A stretch of DNA of 64,000 bases from Proluteimonas luteida (GTDB taxonomy: Bacteria > Pseudomonadota > Gammaproteobacteria > Xanthomonadales > Xanthomonadaceae): positions 62,001-126,000 of the forward strand of contig NZ_JAIWPT010000007.1 of assembly GCF_021191695.1 (NCBI RefSeq). Reading direction: 5' to 3'. Both the position numbers and the translations under genes were made by a program. The notes below the pieces were generated by a model. That model was not told the DNA's origin. It made no database searches and worked only from the letters and a program-made list of their open reading frames with translations. Shown here piece by piece: positions 47,249-56,084 of the stretch (the first letter of the stretch is position 1; every line of letters begins with the position of its first letter).

Positions 47249-48829
47249 ATGGCGAACGGCTGGCAGGGCGTTCCGGGGATCTCCGGAACCGAACTCGAGC
47301 GTCTGGCGCGCCAGGCATGGGACGCCTGGGGACAGGCCCTGCGCCAGACCGCGCCCGGCGCGGCGGCAGGTGCCGGTGGCTTCGGCCTGCCGGGCGCGGT
47401 GCCCGGCTTCGGCACGGCAGCGGCCGACCCGTGGCGCGACGCGATGGACTGGTGGGCGCGTCACGCGGCGCCGCCGGGACAGCCGGCCGCCGGCGACGTC
47501 GTCGACCGTTTCAACGCCCAGGCGCGGCAATGGTTCGCGGAGATGCAGCGGCTCGCGATGCAGTTCGCCGAGCGCAGCGCCAGTCCGCAGGACATCGCCG
47601 GTGCCTGGCGACAGGCGCTGGGCGGCGCCCAGGCCAATCCCTTCGCGCAGATGTTCGACGGCCTGCAGGGCATGGCCGGGCCGGATGCATGGATGGCGCA
47701 TCTGCGTCCGTTTCTCGACGCCGTCAACGGCGGGCAGCGCGACTGGCTGCAGATGCCTGCCTTCGGCGTCGCCCGCGAGCACCAGGAGCGCTGGCAGGCG
47801 CTGGCGCTGGCGCAGACGGACTACCAGCGCAGCCAGCAGGCGTATCACGCGCTGCTGGCGCGGGCATCGCAGGCCGCGTTCGTCATCTTCGAACGCAAGC
47901 TGGAGGCGCACGCGACGCCCGGGCGGCAGATCGAATCGCCGCGCGCGCTGTTCGACCTGTGGATCGATGCCGCCGAGGAGGCCTATGCCGAGATCGCGCT
48001 GTCGCTGGAGTTCCGCAGCGCCTACGCCGACATGGTCAACGGCCAGATGCGGCTGCGGCTGGCCGTGCAGAAGGAGATCGAGCAGGCCTGCCGCCTGTTC
48101 GACCTGCCCACGCGCAGCGAACTCGACGGCGCGCACCGCAAGATCGCCGAACTCGAACGCGCGCTGCGCCGGTTGAGCGCCCGTGTCGACGAGGTCGCGC
48201 CGCGCACGACGCGGCGAGGCGCCGCCGGTGTGGCGGCGACCGCAGCGCCGGCCACGCCGCAGGCCCGGGGCGACGGCCCGGCGGCCGACGATGTCACGGC
48301 AACGAAGGCCACGGCACAGCGGCGCGCGACGCCGGCGCCCGCGGCGGCGGGCGCGGGCGCATCGACAGGGGCAGCGGCGCCGGCTGCGAAGAAGCGCGCC
48401 GCGAAGACCACCGGCAAGGCGGCGAAGAAGACCGCGAAGAAGACCGTCGCACGGACCGCCACGAAGACCGCGAAGCAGGCGTCGGGCAAGGTCGCCGCCC
48501 CCGCGCGCAAGGCGCCGAAGAAGACCGCCGGCAAGGTGGCGGCGCCGCAACGCGCGGCTCCCGCTGCGCCGACCAGGGCGAACCCGTCGCCGGCGAAGGG
48601 ACGCGGCAAGCGCACCGCGGCCGCCTCTAAGGCGACAGCGACACGGACCGCCGCGCGGCGCACGCCGCGCGCGGTACCCGCTACCCGGGCCGCCGCCCGC
48701 AAGGCCGCGCGGGCGCCGTCGCGCGTGGAGCGCCTGCCCAACTACGGGTTCATATCGCCGATCCCGCTCGCGCCCGAGCCCTTGAACGACGTGCCGGCCG
48801 GGCGCGTCCGCAGCAAGAAGAAGCGCTGA
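47249..48829 (+). CDS. phaE: Class III PHA synthase subunit PhaE with histone-like tail
   Basis: Partner of PhaC in polyhydroxyalkanoate polymerisation on storage granules. The N-terminal about 310 residues match PhaE (SPRALFDLWIDAAEEAYAEIA, YADMVNGQMRLRLAVQKEIE, LPTRSELDGAHRKIAELE). The remaining about 215 residues are low-complexity Ala/Lys/Thr/Arg with AKKTAKKT-type repeats like the DNA-binding tail of PhaF phasins and H1-like proteins, then a C-terminal motif LPNYGFISPIP. The 526-residue length exceeds the usual 360. phaC starts one base after its stop. Confidence 0.9.
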   Translation: MANGWQGVPGISGTELERLARQAWDAWGQALRQTAPGAAAGAGGFGLPGAVPGFGTAAADPWRDAMDWWARHAAPPGQPAAGDVVDRFNAQARQWFAEMQRLAMQFAERSASPQDIAGAWRQALGGAQANPFAQMFDGLQGMAGPDAWMAHLRPFLDAVNGGQRDWLQMPAFGVAREHQERWQALALAQTDYQRSQQAYHALLARASQAAFVIFERKLEAHATPGRQIESPRALFDLWIDAAEEAYAEIALSLEFRSAYADMVNGQMRLRLAVQKEIEQACRLFDLPTRSELDGAHRKIAELERALRRLSARVDEVAPRTTRRGAAGVAATAAPATPQARGDGPAADDVTATKATAQRRATPAPAAAGAGASTGAAAPAAKKRAAKTTGKAAKKTAKKTVARTATKTAKQASGKVAAPARKAPKKTAGKVAAPQRAAPAAPTRANPSPAKGRGKRTAAASKATATRTAARRTPRAVPATRAAARKAARAPSRVERLPNYGFISPIPLAPEPLNDVPAGRVRSKKKR

Positions 48830-48830
48830 C

Positions 48831-49904
48831 ATGACCGCACCACTGCACATCACGCCCCAGCGCATCGTCGAAGACGCGATGCGCCTCCAGCACAAGCTCG
48901 GCGCCAGCCTGCGGACCCTGCGCGATCTCGACGACGTCCACTACGGCGCGACGGCGAAGCAGGAGGTCTGGCGCGACGGCAAGGTGGTGCTCTACCGCTT
49001 CATCGGCGAGCGTGCGCCGACCGCGAAGGTACCGCTGCTGATCGTCTATGCGCTGGTCAACCGGCCGTACATGGTCGACCTGCAGGCCAACCGCTCGATC
49101 GTCAAGGGGCTGCTCGAACGCGGCGAGGACGTCTACATCCTCGACTGGGGCTATGTCGACCGATCGGACCGCTTCCTGACGCTCGAGGACTACATCGAGC
49201 GCTTCGTCGGCGGCGCTGTCGACCACCTGCGCGACGCGTTCGACATCGATGCGGTCAACCTGCTGGGCATCTGCCAGGGCGGCACGTTCTCGCTGTGCTA
49301 TGCCGCGCTGCATCCCGAGCGGGTGCGCAACCTGATCACGATGGTGACGCCGGTCGATTTCCACACCGGCGACAACATGCTGTCGAACTGGACCCGCGAC
49401 ATGGACGTGGACCTGTTCGTCGACACGCTCGGCAACGTGCCGGCCGACATGATGAACCTGTGCTACCTGACGCTGAAGCCGTGGCGGCTGTTCGTGCAGA
49501 AGTATGTCGGGCTGGTCGACATCCTCGACGACAAGGCCGCGCTCGAGGATTTCCTGCGCATGGAGAAGTGGATCTTCGATTCGCCCGACCAGGCGGGCGA
49601 GGCGTTCCGGCAGTTCATCAAGCAGTTCTACCAGGCCAACGGCTTCATCAACGGCTGCATCGTCATCGGCGAGCGCGAGGTGCACCTGGGGCTGGTGGAG
49701 ATGCCGGTGCTGAACATCTTCGCCGAACAGGACCACCTGGTGCCGCCCGACGCCTCGCGCGCGCTGCGCGGCCTGGTCGGCAGCGACGACTACAGCGAAC
49801 TGTCGTTCCGCGGCGGCCACATCGGCCTCTACGTCTCCGGCCGCGCGCAATCCGAGGTGCCGTCGGCGATCCACGACTGGCTGACGCCGCGTTCGCGCGA
49901 CTGA
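48831..49904 (+). CDS. phaC: Class III PHA synthase subunit PhaC
   Basis: Catalytic alpha/beta-hydrolase that polymerises 3-hydroxyacyl-CoA. GICQGG (146-151) is the lipase-box variant with nucleophile Cys148; the Asp is in FAEQDHLVPP and the general base His in FRGGHIGLYVSG. NRPYMVDLQ and the tryptophan in LDWGY are family-typical. At 357 residues it is class III size and needs PhaE, encoded directly upstream. Confidence 0.95.
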   Translation: MTAPLHITPQRIVEDAMRLQHKLGASLRTLRDLDDVHYGATAKQEVWRDGKVVLYRFIGERAPTAKVPLLIVYALVNRPYMVDLQANRSIVKGLLERGEDVYILDWGYVDRSDRFLTLEDYIERFVGGAVDHLRDAFDIDAVNLLGICQGGTFSLCYAALHPERVRNLITMVTPVDFHTGDNMLSNWTRDMDVDLFVDTLGNVPADMMNLCYLTLKPWRLFVQKYVGLVDILDDKAALEDFLRMEKWIFDSPDQAGEAFRQFIKQFYQANGFINGCIVIGEREVHLGLVEMPVLNIFAEQDHLVPPDASRALRGLVGSDDYSELSFRGGHIGLYVSGRAQSEVPSAIHDWLTPRSRD

Positions 49905-49994
49905 GTCCGTGTCCCGGCGGCGGGCGCCTGCATTGAAACCCCGGCCTTCGCGCCACATCTCGCGCATGCCCACTTCCGACGACCGAGGTCCCCG

Positions 49995-50195
49995 ATGCGT
50001 CTTTCCAATGGCCTGAGCCGTCCCCGCGACGATCGCGTGCTTGCCGGGGTGATCGGCGGCATCGCCCGGCGCTTCGGCTGGAACTCCAACCTCACGCGCG
50101 CGCTGTACATCGTGCTGTCGGTGGTGTCGGCGGCGTTCCCCGGCATCCTCGTCTACGTCCTGTTGTGGCTGCTGATGCCGGAAGACGACGGTTGA
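49995..50195 (+). CDS. PspC-domain membrane protein
   Basis: A 66-residue protein: RPRDDRVLAGVIGGIARRFGWN followed by a hydrophobic helix (about 37-58, IVLSVVSAAFPGILVYVLLWLLMP). This is the PspC/LiaI-associated domain, linked to membrane stress. No pspA or pspB is nearby. It overlaps the next gene by four bases (TTGA). Confidence 0.88.
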   Translation: MRLSNGLSRPRDDRVLAGVIGGIARRFGWNSNLTRALYIVLSVVSAAFPGILVYVLLWLLMPEDDG

Positions 50196-50671
50196 GCGCC
50201 GCGCGGTACCCGCGATGGCGGCACTGGCCGGTCGCGGCGCGCCGCATCCTGCAGATCCTCGGTGCCGTGTGGACGTCGCCCAATTCCCTGATCGGCCTGC
50301 TGGCGGGTACCGCCGGGCTCGCGCGCGGCGCCCGTCCGCACTGGCGCGGCCGTGACCTGGCGCTGGTGTTCGAGCGCTGGCCGTGGGGCCCGGGCGGGGC
50401 GATCACGTTCGGCAACGTGATCCTGCATACCGGCGCGTCGGTGGACGTGGCCTGCGCGACCTATGCGCACCGGGCCGGCCTGTGCGTCGATGCGCCGATC
50501 CGGCTGTGCGACCACGAGCGTGCGCACGTCTACCAGTACATGGTGCTGGGGCCGCTGTTCCTTCCGCTGTACCTGCTGTGCGGTGGCATCAGCGTGCGCA
50601 ACCGCTTCGAGCGTGCCGCCGACCGCTATGCCGCCCGTGGGACGGGCTGGTGGCCATGGCCTGCGCCGTGA
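50192..50671 (+). CDS. Membrane protein with HERAH motif
   Basis: A 159-residue protein with a TTG start overlapping the PspC stop. DHERAHVYQYMVLGPLFLPLYLL (about 109-131) combines an HExxH zinc-protease pattern with a transmembrane helix, and NRFERAADRYA may supply a third ligand (Glu). The N-terminal segment LIGLLAGTAGLARG is also hydrophobic. I do not recognise the family by name. Pairing with PspC hints at membrane-stress processing, which is inference. Confidence 0.65.
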   Translation: MSAARYPRWRHWPVAARRILQILGAVWTSPNSLIGLLAGTAGLARGARPHWRGRDLALVFERWPWGPGGAITFGNVILHTGASVDVACATYAHRAGLCVDAPIRLCDHERAHVYQYMVLGPLFLPLYLLCGGISVRNRFERAADRYAARGTGWWPWPAP

Positions 50672-51026
50672 ATGCGTCGGCGCCGCCGGAACCCGACGAA
50701 CGGAGGCTTTTCTTGACGCCTCGATAACGGTCGATGTGGGACGCTGCACCCGTCGAAGAAGAAGCAGGAAGCGCAACGCGCGGAATGCAATTGCTTCGGC
50801 AAAGATAAGGTCCGGCCATTCGGAGAAATCCGGAAAGACCGGACCTTTCGCTGTTGTGGCTGCGTGCGGTCAGCCCGTCGCCATCGGCCCGGCCGCGACA
50901 CGCCTGTCCCAGCGCACGTCCGTCCGACCGCGATGCCTCGCTCGCATTGCGGCTGCGGCGTGCTGCGGACTTGCGGTGGACGTGCCGACTGCGCGACGCT
51001 CGATGCGTCCACCGGAGAACCCCGCC
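50672..51026. other. Intergenic region with strong hairpin
   Basis: About 355 bases without a convincing gene. It contains an inverted repeat AAGGTCCGG (50807-50815) / CCGGACCTT (50839-50847) enclosing a 23-base loop, and a smaller GAGGC...GCCTC stem around 50704-50723. The DNA between is less GC-rich than its flanks. It could hold a leader, terminator or small RNA; nothing decides. Confidence 0.4.
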
Positions 51027-51563
51027 ATGCATGAACGTGATTCCGCCGTCTCGCCCTGGGCGTTCTTCCTGCCCGTGACGCTGGCGGTGATCGTCGGCAG
51101 TCTGGTCGCCGGCGGCATCCGCCACTGGGCGGTCGGCGCATTCGGCCAGACATCCGACAGCGGGCAGGCCGCGGTCGTGCCCGAGGCGCCGGAAGCTCCG
51201 GAAGCCGTGGATGCAGTGCCCACGGCAGTGGAACAGGCTCCGTTGCCGGCCTCGGCTCCGGCCACCCCCCCGGCCCCGGCGTTTCCGGCCGAGCCGCCAG
51301 CCGCCGCGAATCCCGATGCGGCCGATCTCGCGCCCGTGGCGGGAGCGGAAACCGCTGCGCCGTCGTCCGCCGGCGGCGAGGACGAGGGCGAGGCGCTGGA
51401 TGCCGAAGGCAATCCGATGCTGCCGGGGCCGATCAGTGCCCGCCAATCCGGCGCGACGCGCAGTTGCATCAACGGGACCGTGGCCGCGCGCTCGCCCAAC
51501 GGATGGGAGCAGGTGCTGGAGAACGACGCGCCGTTGCGCTGCACGGCGACCACGGCGCAGTAG
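51027..51563 (+). CDS. Pro/Ala-rich membrane-anchored protein
   Basis: A 178-residue protein of unknown function with one transmembrane helix (about 11-33, WAFFLPVTLAVIVGSLVAGGI), then about 90 residues of Pro/Ala/Glu low complexity and a short C-terminal module (RSCINGTVAARSPNGWEQVLENDAPLRC) with two Cys that could pair in the periplasm. A GGAG ribosome site supports ATG 51027. An in-frame ATG at 51003 is possible. Confidence 0.7.
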   Translation: MHERDSAVSPWAFFLPVTLAVIVGSLVAGGIRHWAVGAFGQTSDSGQAAVVPEAPEAPEAVDAVPTAVEQAPLPASAPATPPAPAFPAEPPAAANPDAADLAPVAGAETAAPSSAGGEDEGEALDAEGNPMLPGPISARQSGATRSCINGTVAARSPNGWEQVLENDAPLRCTATTAQ

Positions 51564-51629
51564 TCCCGCGCTCACCACGCGCCTCCGGTTCGCGCGCAAG
51601 CCGCTTGCCGGCGGGCGCCAGCGTGGCCG

Positions 51630-52421
51630 TCAGGTGGCCAGCCACGTCCGCGATGTGCCGGTTTCCACGCCAGACGGGCCGAAGCGCCGTTCCTCGAAGG
51701 CGATGCCGTCCGCGCCGGCCAGCACGACGCTGCTGCTGCGCGTGCCGTAGTCCGCATCGACGATGAACGGGGGCGACAGCCGGCGTTCCAGTTCCAGTCC
51801 CACGCCGGTGTCCGGCAGTGCGGCGTCGGGTGCGACGGTGGCGTCGCGCAACCCGGCGAACAGCGGCGCCAGGCGGGTGGCGTCGTGCAGGTCGGCGGCG
51901 ATGTCGTTGCCGCGCGTCGACAGCCAGTGATCCAGCGTGCGGGTCGCCGCGGTGCTCTTGGGCCATCGGGCATCGAATGCGCCGTTCGACATCGCATGCA
52001 GGCCGGGGGTGACCGCAGACGCGGTGAAGGCCGGGGTATTGCTGGCGAACCACAGTGCCGCGCCGTCCCACAGCAGCAGGTTGAACCGGCCATAGGCCTG
52101 CGCATCCGCGGCCAGCGCGGACGCGAATGCCGGCGCCGGCAGGTCGCCGCGGACGAAGTCGCGGACCAGCCAGCCGCGCGACGCAGCGGCGTCGCCGGCC
52201 TGCCGGCCCTGGCGTACGTTGGTGACCGCGGCGAGGCGACGCCGCGTCGATGCCAGCAGCCAGCTGCCGTGCTGCAGCAGGTCGCGCCCACCGTAGACGT
52301 CGGGCGCGTCGGGATCGAAATCCGCCGCAGCGCTGGGCCGCCGGTGGAATTCGTCGCGGTTGGCGATCAGCGCCAGCGGCAGGTCGGGACGCGTGTTCCA
52401 GGCGATGGCGATCAGGCACAT
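51630..52421 (-). CDS. TANGO2/NRDE-family protein
   Basis: A 263-residue cytoplasmic protein. MCLIAIAWNTRPDLPLALIA followed by NRDE (21-24) is the defining signature of the NRDE/TANGO2 family, whose N-terminal Cys2 and NRDE resemble Ntn-hydrolases. Human TANGO2 is linked to haem and lipid handling; the bacterial role is open. It stands alone, with 66 bases to the convergent gene on one side and 199 bases to the receptor stop on the other. Confidence 0.88.
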   Translation of the reverse strand: MCLIAIAWNTRPDLPLALIANRDEFHRRPSAAADFDPDAPDVYGGRDLLQHGSWLLASTRRRLAAVTNVRQGRQAGDAAASRGWLVRDFVRGDLPAPAFASALAADAQAYGRFNLLLWDGAALWFASNTPAFTASAVTPGLHAMSNGAFDARWPKSTAATRTLDHWLSTRGNDIAADLHDATRLAPLFAGLRDATVAPDAALPDTGVGLELERRLSPPFIVDADYGTRSSSVVLAGADGIAFEERRFGPSGVETGTSRTWLAT

Positions 52422-52620
52422 GCCGGCATGCTAGCGGAACCCGGGTGGCGGGCAGTGCATGCGCATGCGGCTCGTGCGGCAACTGGCGCATGGTTGTCCG
52501 GATGGCACACCGCCCGCTGCCGTGGCGTGCGGCAGCGGGCGGTGCGTTGGTTCGATCCGGGCTTACCCGGTCAGGTGTTGGGCCGGACTGCCCGGCAGGC
52601 ATCCGGTCCCGGTATCCGGT

Positions 52621-55068
52621 TCAGAACCGGACGTTGAGGCTCAGCCAGAAATTGCGCGCCTTGTCCTTGTTGTTGTAGTCGTCCTGGGCCGACAGCGTGT
52701 AGCTGCCGTCGCCGTTGTCGATGAACGCGTACTGGTAGGTGGTGAAGTCGCGATCCAGCAGGTTGTTGATGCGCGCGTTGATCGTGGCCCATTGGTTGAC
52801 ACTGTACGAAGCGCCCAGGTGCAACACCTGGTAGTCCTTCCAGTACAGGTGTTCGCCGGTGGTCGAATCGACGCCGCGATAGCGCTTGGAGCGGGCCTCG
52901 GCGGCAAGGAAGACGTTGAAGCTGTCCATGGCCTGCCAGTCCAGGGTGGCGTTGGCCATGTGCCGGGCGCTGTTGCCAAGCGGCAGGCCGGCGCTGTTGC
53001 CGCTCTTCTGTTCGCTGTCGGTGTAGGTGTAGTTGGCACGCAGGCCGAAGCGGTCGCTCACCTGCCAGCGGCCGGCCAGCTCCACGCCCTGCGTGACCGC
53101 TTCGTCGATGTTGATCGTCTTGCTGCTGTTGGAATAGCCCAGGTCGGCATAGTCGCCGGTGCTGGAACAGGCGAGCGCCAGGCCTGCGCCGCAGGATTGC
53201 GAGGCGATCTTGTCGTCGAATTCGTTGCGGAACACGGTGGCATTGAAGTTGTGACCCTCCGGATGCTGCCAGTACACCGCCACTTCGTAGCTGGTGCTGG
53301 TTTCCGGCTTCAGGTCCGGGTTGCCGAACATCGGCGAGACGCCCTGGCTGCCGAAACCGACGATGCCGTCGTACAACTGGGTTGTCTTCGGGGTCTTGAA
53401 GCCGGTGCTGACGCCGCCCTTCAGGGTCCACTGCGGATTCACCGTCCACACGCCGTACAGGCGCGGGCTGACGTGGTTGCCGAACACCTTGTGGTCGTCG
53501 TAGCGCAGGCCGGCGGTGATCGCCAGGGGCTCGATCACGTACCAGGTGTCCTCGGCGAACAGCGAGTACATGTCGTGTTTCTGGGCGCTGCCGGTCGTAC
53601 CGCTTTCCATGCCGAACACGCCGTCGATCAGTTCGCCGCGGATGATCTGGGTACCGATCACCGCCGTGTGGTCGCCATGCCACTGGAACGGGATGTCCAG
53701 CTTGGCGTCGAGGGTGTACTGGTTGCTTTCCAGCCTGCGGTCCGGGCGCGGCAGGTAGGTCAGCAGCTGCGCGTACTGCTCCGGCGTCAGGTTGTCTTCC
53801 ATCGCCGCGAGCTTTGCGGCTTCGGACAGGTTGTTCCACGCGTTGACGTTGGCGTAACCGGTGCCGGCCACCGGGCAGTAGCCGTCTCCGTCCACGGTGC
53901 CGCCAAGGTTGGCGCAGAACGAGTTCCACAGCAGTTGCATGCTCTGGCGCTCGGCCACCGTGTAGGGCAGGGTGCGTCCGTCGTTGTTGGTTTCGACATA
54001 GGCCAGCGACACGAAGCTGTTGCCGAAGTCCCAACGTCCCTGGTGGGAGATCGCCCAGTTGTCGCGGGTGAACTCCTGGGTGGGGCGATAGCCGGCGCGC
54101 GGTTCGATGCGGCCGTTGTTGCCGATGCGCAGCATCGCGCCGTAGTCGTCGACGGTGCCGACCGGGTACTCCTCGACGCCGGCGTCGTTGATCTTGGTTT
54201 CGTTGTCGTATTCCTGGCGCGAGATATCGTAGTCCAGGGTCACGGTCTGGTTTTCGCCCAGCAGCCATTCCAGGCTGACGCCGGCGGCCTTGTTGGTGTT
54301 GTCCACGGTCTTGCCGCCGCCGCCGAAGCCGAGCGAGCGGTTGTGGATCTCGCCCGCCGGGTCGGTGACCGAATCGTAGACCGGGTTGGACGCGTCGCGC
54401 CGGTACCAGCTGCCGCGCGCGCTGAGGTTGAGCTTGCCGGGCACCAGCGGACCGGTGACGAAGAAGTCGACCGTGGAATCGTCGCCGAACTGGTCGTCGG
54501 TCTCGAAAGTGCGGGCGATCGAGGCCGAACCGCTCCAGGTGTCGAGGTTGCGCTTGGTGATGATGTTGATCACGCCGCCCATCGCGTCGGCCCCGTACAG
54601 CGTGGACATCGGCCCGCGGATCACCTCGATGCGCTCGATCGCGTCCAGCGGCGGGATGTGGTTGAACTGGTTGCCGCCGAAGCTGTTGGGGTAGATGTCG
54701 CCGTGGTTGTTCTGGCGCCGGCCGTTGACCAGGATCAGGGTGTAGTCCGAGCCCATGCCGCGGATCGAGATGGTGCCCTGGCCGGTCTTGTCGCGGGTCT
54801 CGCCGACGTCGATGCCTTCGAGGTCGCGTACGGCGTCGAGCAGGGTCATGTAGGGGCGCTTGGCCAGGTCTTCCCGGGTGATCACGCTGATGCTCGCGGG
54901 AGCGTCGGTGAGCTTCTGTTCGAAGCCCGCCGCGGTCACCACGACGGTGTCGAAGTCGGTGGTCTGGGGGGCGGTGGCGGTCAGGGTTTCGGCCAGCACC
55001 GGCGTCGACAGTGCGCCCAGCAGGGCGACGGCGAGCAGGGAGCGGCGGAATGGCATCGGAGTGTGCAT
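52621..55068 (-). CDS. TonB-dependent outer-membrane receptor (siderophore type)
   Basis: An 815-residue receptor of the FepA/CirA/IroN type. Signal peptide 1-26 (STPVLA-ET), TonB box DTVVVTAAG (about 40-48), plug domain with SIRGMGSDYTLILVNGRRQ and EVIRGPMSTLYGADAMGG, then a 22-strand barrel ending in LNVRF with terminal Phe. The likely substrate is a ferric catecholate, given the subfamily and the upstream Fur site, but it is not proven. It is downstream of the small gene at 55221, with a 152-base gap. Confidence 0.92.
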   Translation of the reverse strand: MHTPMPFRRSLLAVALLGALSTPVLAETLTATAPQTTDFDTVVVTAAGFEQKLTDAPASISVITREDLAKRPYMTLLDAVRDLEGIDVGETRDKTGQGTISIRGMGSDYTLILVNGRRQNNHGDIYPNSFGGNQFNHIPPLDAIERIEVIRGPMSTLYGADAMGGVINIITKRNLDTWSGSASIARTFETDDQFGDDSTVDFFVTGPLVPGKLNLSARGSWYRRDASNPVYDSVTDPAGEIHNRSLGFGGGGKTVDNTNKAAGVSLEWLLGENQTVTLDYDISRQEYDNETKINDAGVEEYPVGTVDDYGAMLRIGNNGRIEPRAGYRPTQEFTRDNWAISHQGRWDFGNSFVSLAYVETNNDGRTLPYTVAERQSMQLLWNSFCANLGGTVDGDGYCPVAGTGYANVNAWNNLSEAAKLAAMEDNLTPEQYAQLLTYLPRPDRRLESNQYTLDAKLDIPFQWHGDHTAVIGTQIIRGELIDGVFGMESGTTGSAQKHDMYSLFAEDTWYVIEPLAITAGLRYDDHKVFGNHVSPRLYGVWTVNPQWTLKGGVSTGFKTPKTTQLYDGIVGFGSQGVSPMFGNPDLKPETSTSYEVAVYWQHPEGHNFNATVFRNEFDDKIASQSCGAGLALACSSTGDYADLGYSNSSKTINIDEAVTQGVELAGRWQVSDRFGLRANYTYTDSEQKSGNSAGLPLGNSARHMANATLDWQAMDSFNVFLAAEARSKRYRGVDSTTGEHLYWKDYQVLHLGASYSVNQWATINARINNLLDRDFTTYQYAFIDNGDGSYTLSAQDDYNNKDKARNFWLSLNVRF

Positions 55069-55220
55069 GGAAGTCTCGTGTGAAGTGTGGTCACGACGCG
55101 ACGTGGCGATGGCTGGCCGGCGCAGGGAGTGGTGGGTGTGGGGGCTGTGCAGCATGGACGCCGGTCCGGAGGACCAGCGGCATCCTGCAAAGGGGGCGGC
55201 GTGTGGACGCCGGGGCCTGG

Positions 55221-55640
55221 TCAGGCCGGCGGCGCGCGGCTTCGGTGCTGGCGTGGCGGCGCATCCGGGTCCGGTGCGGTGCGCGGCGGCCCGTGCAACG
55301 GAGACAGGGCGGGTCCGGCAGTGGCGACGCGATCGGCGCATGCGCGGACTGGCTCTGCGACGCGTGCGGTGCGGGCAGGTCCGGTGGCGTGTGCGGCGGG
55401 GCGTCGCGCCACTGCCGGGGGGATTTCCGCGCCTTCGCACAGCCCGCAGGTGCCTTCCGCGACCGGCGTCGCCCCGGCGGCTCCGGGCATGGCCCGTGCG
55501 GGTCCGGTCAAGGTGGCCAGAAGAAAGGCACACAGCAGCAGGGCGAGCCCCGCCGCATCGCGCAGCCGACGGCACATGCCGGACGCGGCCATCGCAAGGC
55601 CGTCATCGGGCGATCCCGGGCGTTGGCTGTCATCGGTCAC
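55221..55640 (-). CDS. Small secreted or membrane protein in the Fur-controlled transcript
   Basis: A 139-residue protein of unknown function. GTG 55640 is preferred over ATG 55676 because the predicted transcription start lies near 55673 and GGAAG precedes the GTG. One hydrophobic segment (AAGLALLLCAFLLATLTGPARA, about 29-50) is followed by GTCGLCEG, with two Cys that could bind metal, and a Pro/Ala/Arg tail. It may be a spacer frame of GC-rich DNA rather than a gene, though its position between a Fur promoter and a receptor supports it. Confidence 0.45.
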   Translation of the reverse strand: MTDDSQRPGSPDDGLAMAASGMCRRLRDAAGLALLLCAFLLATLTGPARAMPGAAGATPVAEGTCGLCEGAEIPPAVARRPAAHATGPARTARVAEPVRACADRVATAGPALSPLHGPPRTAPDPDAPPRQHRSRAPPA

Positions 55641-55679
55641 GCGCTGCTTCCGTGAACGGGTCGATACCCCATTCACGGG

Positions 55680-55709
55680 ATTCTAACTGAGAATGATTAT
55701 CGTCAGCAA
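55680..55709 (-). promoter_or_regulatory. Fur-regulated sigma-70 promoter
   Basis: Minus strand: -35 TTGCTG (55704-55709), 18-base spacer, -10 TAGAAT (55680-55685). The spacer is covered by GCTGACGATAATCATTCTC (55689-55707), which I count as 15 of 19 matches to the Fur consensus GATAATGATAATCATTATC. It should repress the 55221 gene and TonB receptor when iron is plentiful. Confidence 0.85.
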
Positions 55710-55751
55710 AGGTTAACGATTGACGTTGGCGGCGGTGCGGTGTCGGCGGGC

Positions 55752-56084
55752 TCAGTCGCGGTCGTCGCGGGTCCACACGCCGCCGTGCTCGACCCTGGTC
55801 GGGAACTTCGCCACCGGCTCGTAGGCCGGCGCGCACAGGGCGCGTCCGTCGCGGACGTCGAACCTGGCGCCATGCAGCACGCACTCGATGGTGCCGCCGG
55901 CGGCATCGAATTCGCCGCTCGACAGCGGAAAATCCTCGTGACTGCACTGGTCCTCGAGCGCGTACAGGTCGCCGCCGTAGTTGAAGACGAGGATCGACGC
56001 GCCGGTGACCTCGTCGAAGGCCGTGCGCATCTCGCCGGGCAGCAGCTCGGCCGTGGCGCAGACGAAGGTCCAGGTCTCGCTCAC
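55752..56084 (-). CDS. Rieske [2Fe-2S] ferredoxin
   Basis: A 110-residue protein, like the ferredoxin subunit of non-haem iron oxygenases. Cluster ligands: Cys47 and His49 (CSH) and Cys68 and His71 (CVLH). The GTG start overlaps the acetyltransferase stop as GTGA. It is the last gene of the suf cluster, and a likely client or electron carrier of that system. Confidence 0.93.
   Translation of the reverse strand: MSETWTFVCATAELLPGEMRTAFDEVTGASILVFNYGGDLYALEDQCSHEDFPLSSGEFDAAGGTIECVLHGARFDVRDGRALCAPAYEPVAKFPTRVEHGGVWTRDDRD

Noticed and set aside
55221-55676. DUF2946-type small protein before the TonB receptor
   Set aside because: Length and position fit, but the His/Cys pattern of that family is not visible, so I leave it unnamed.
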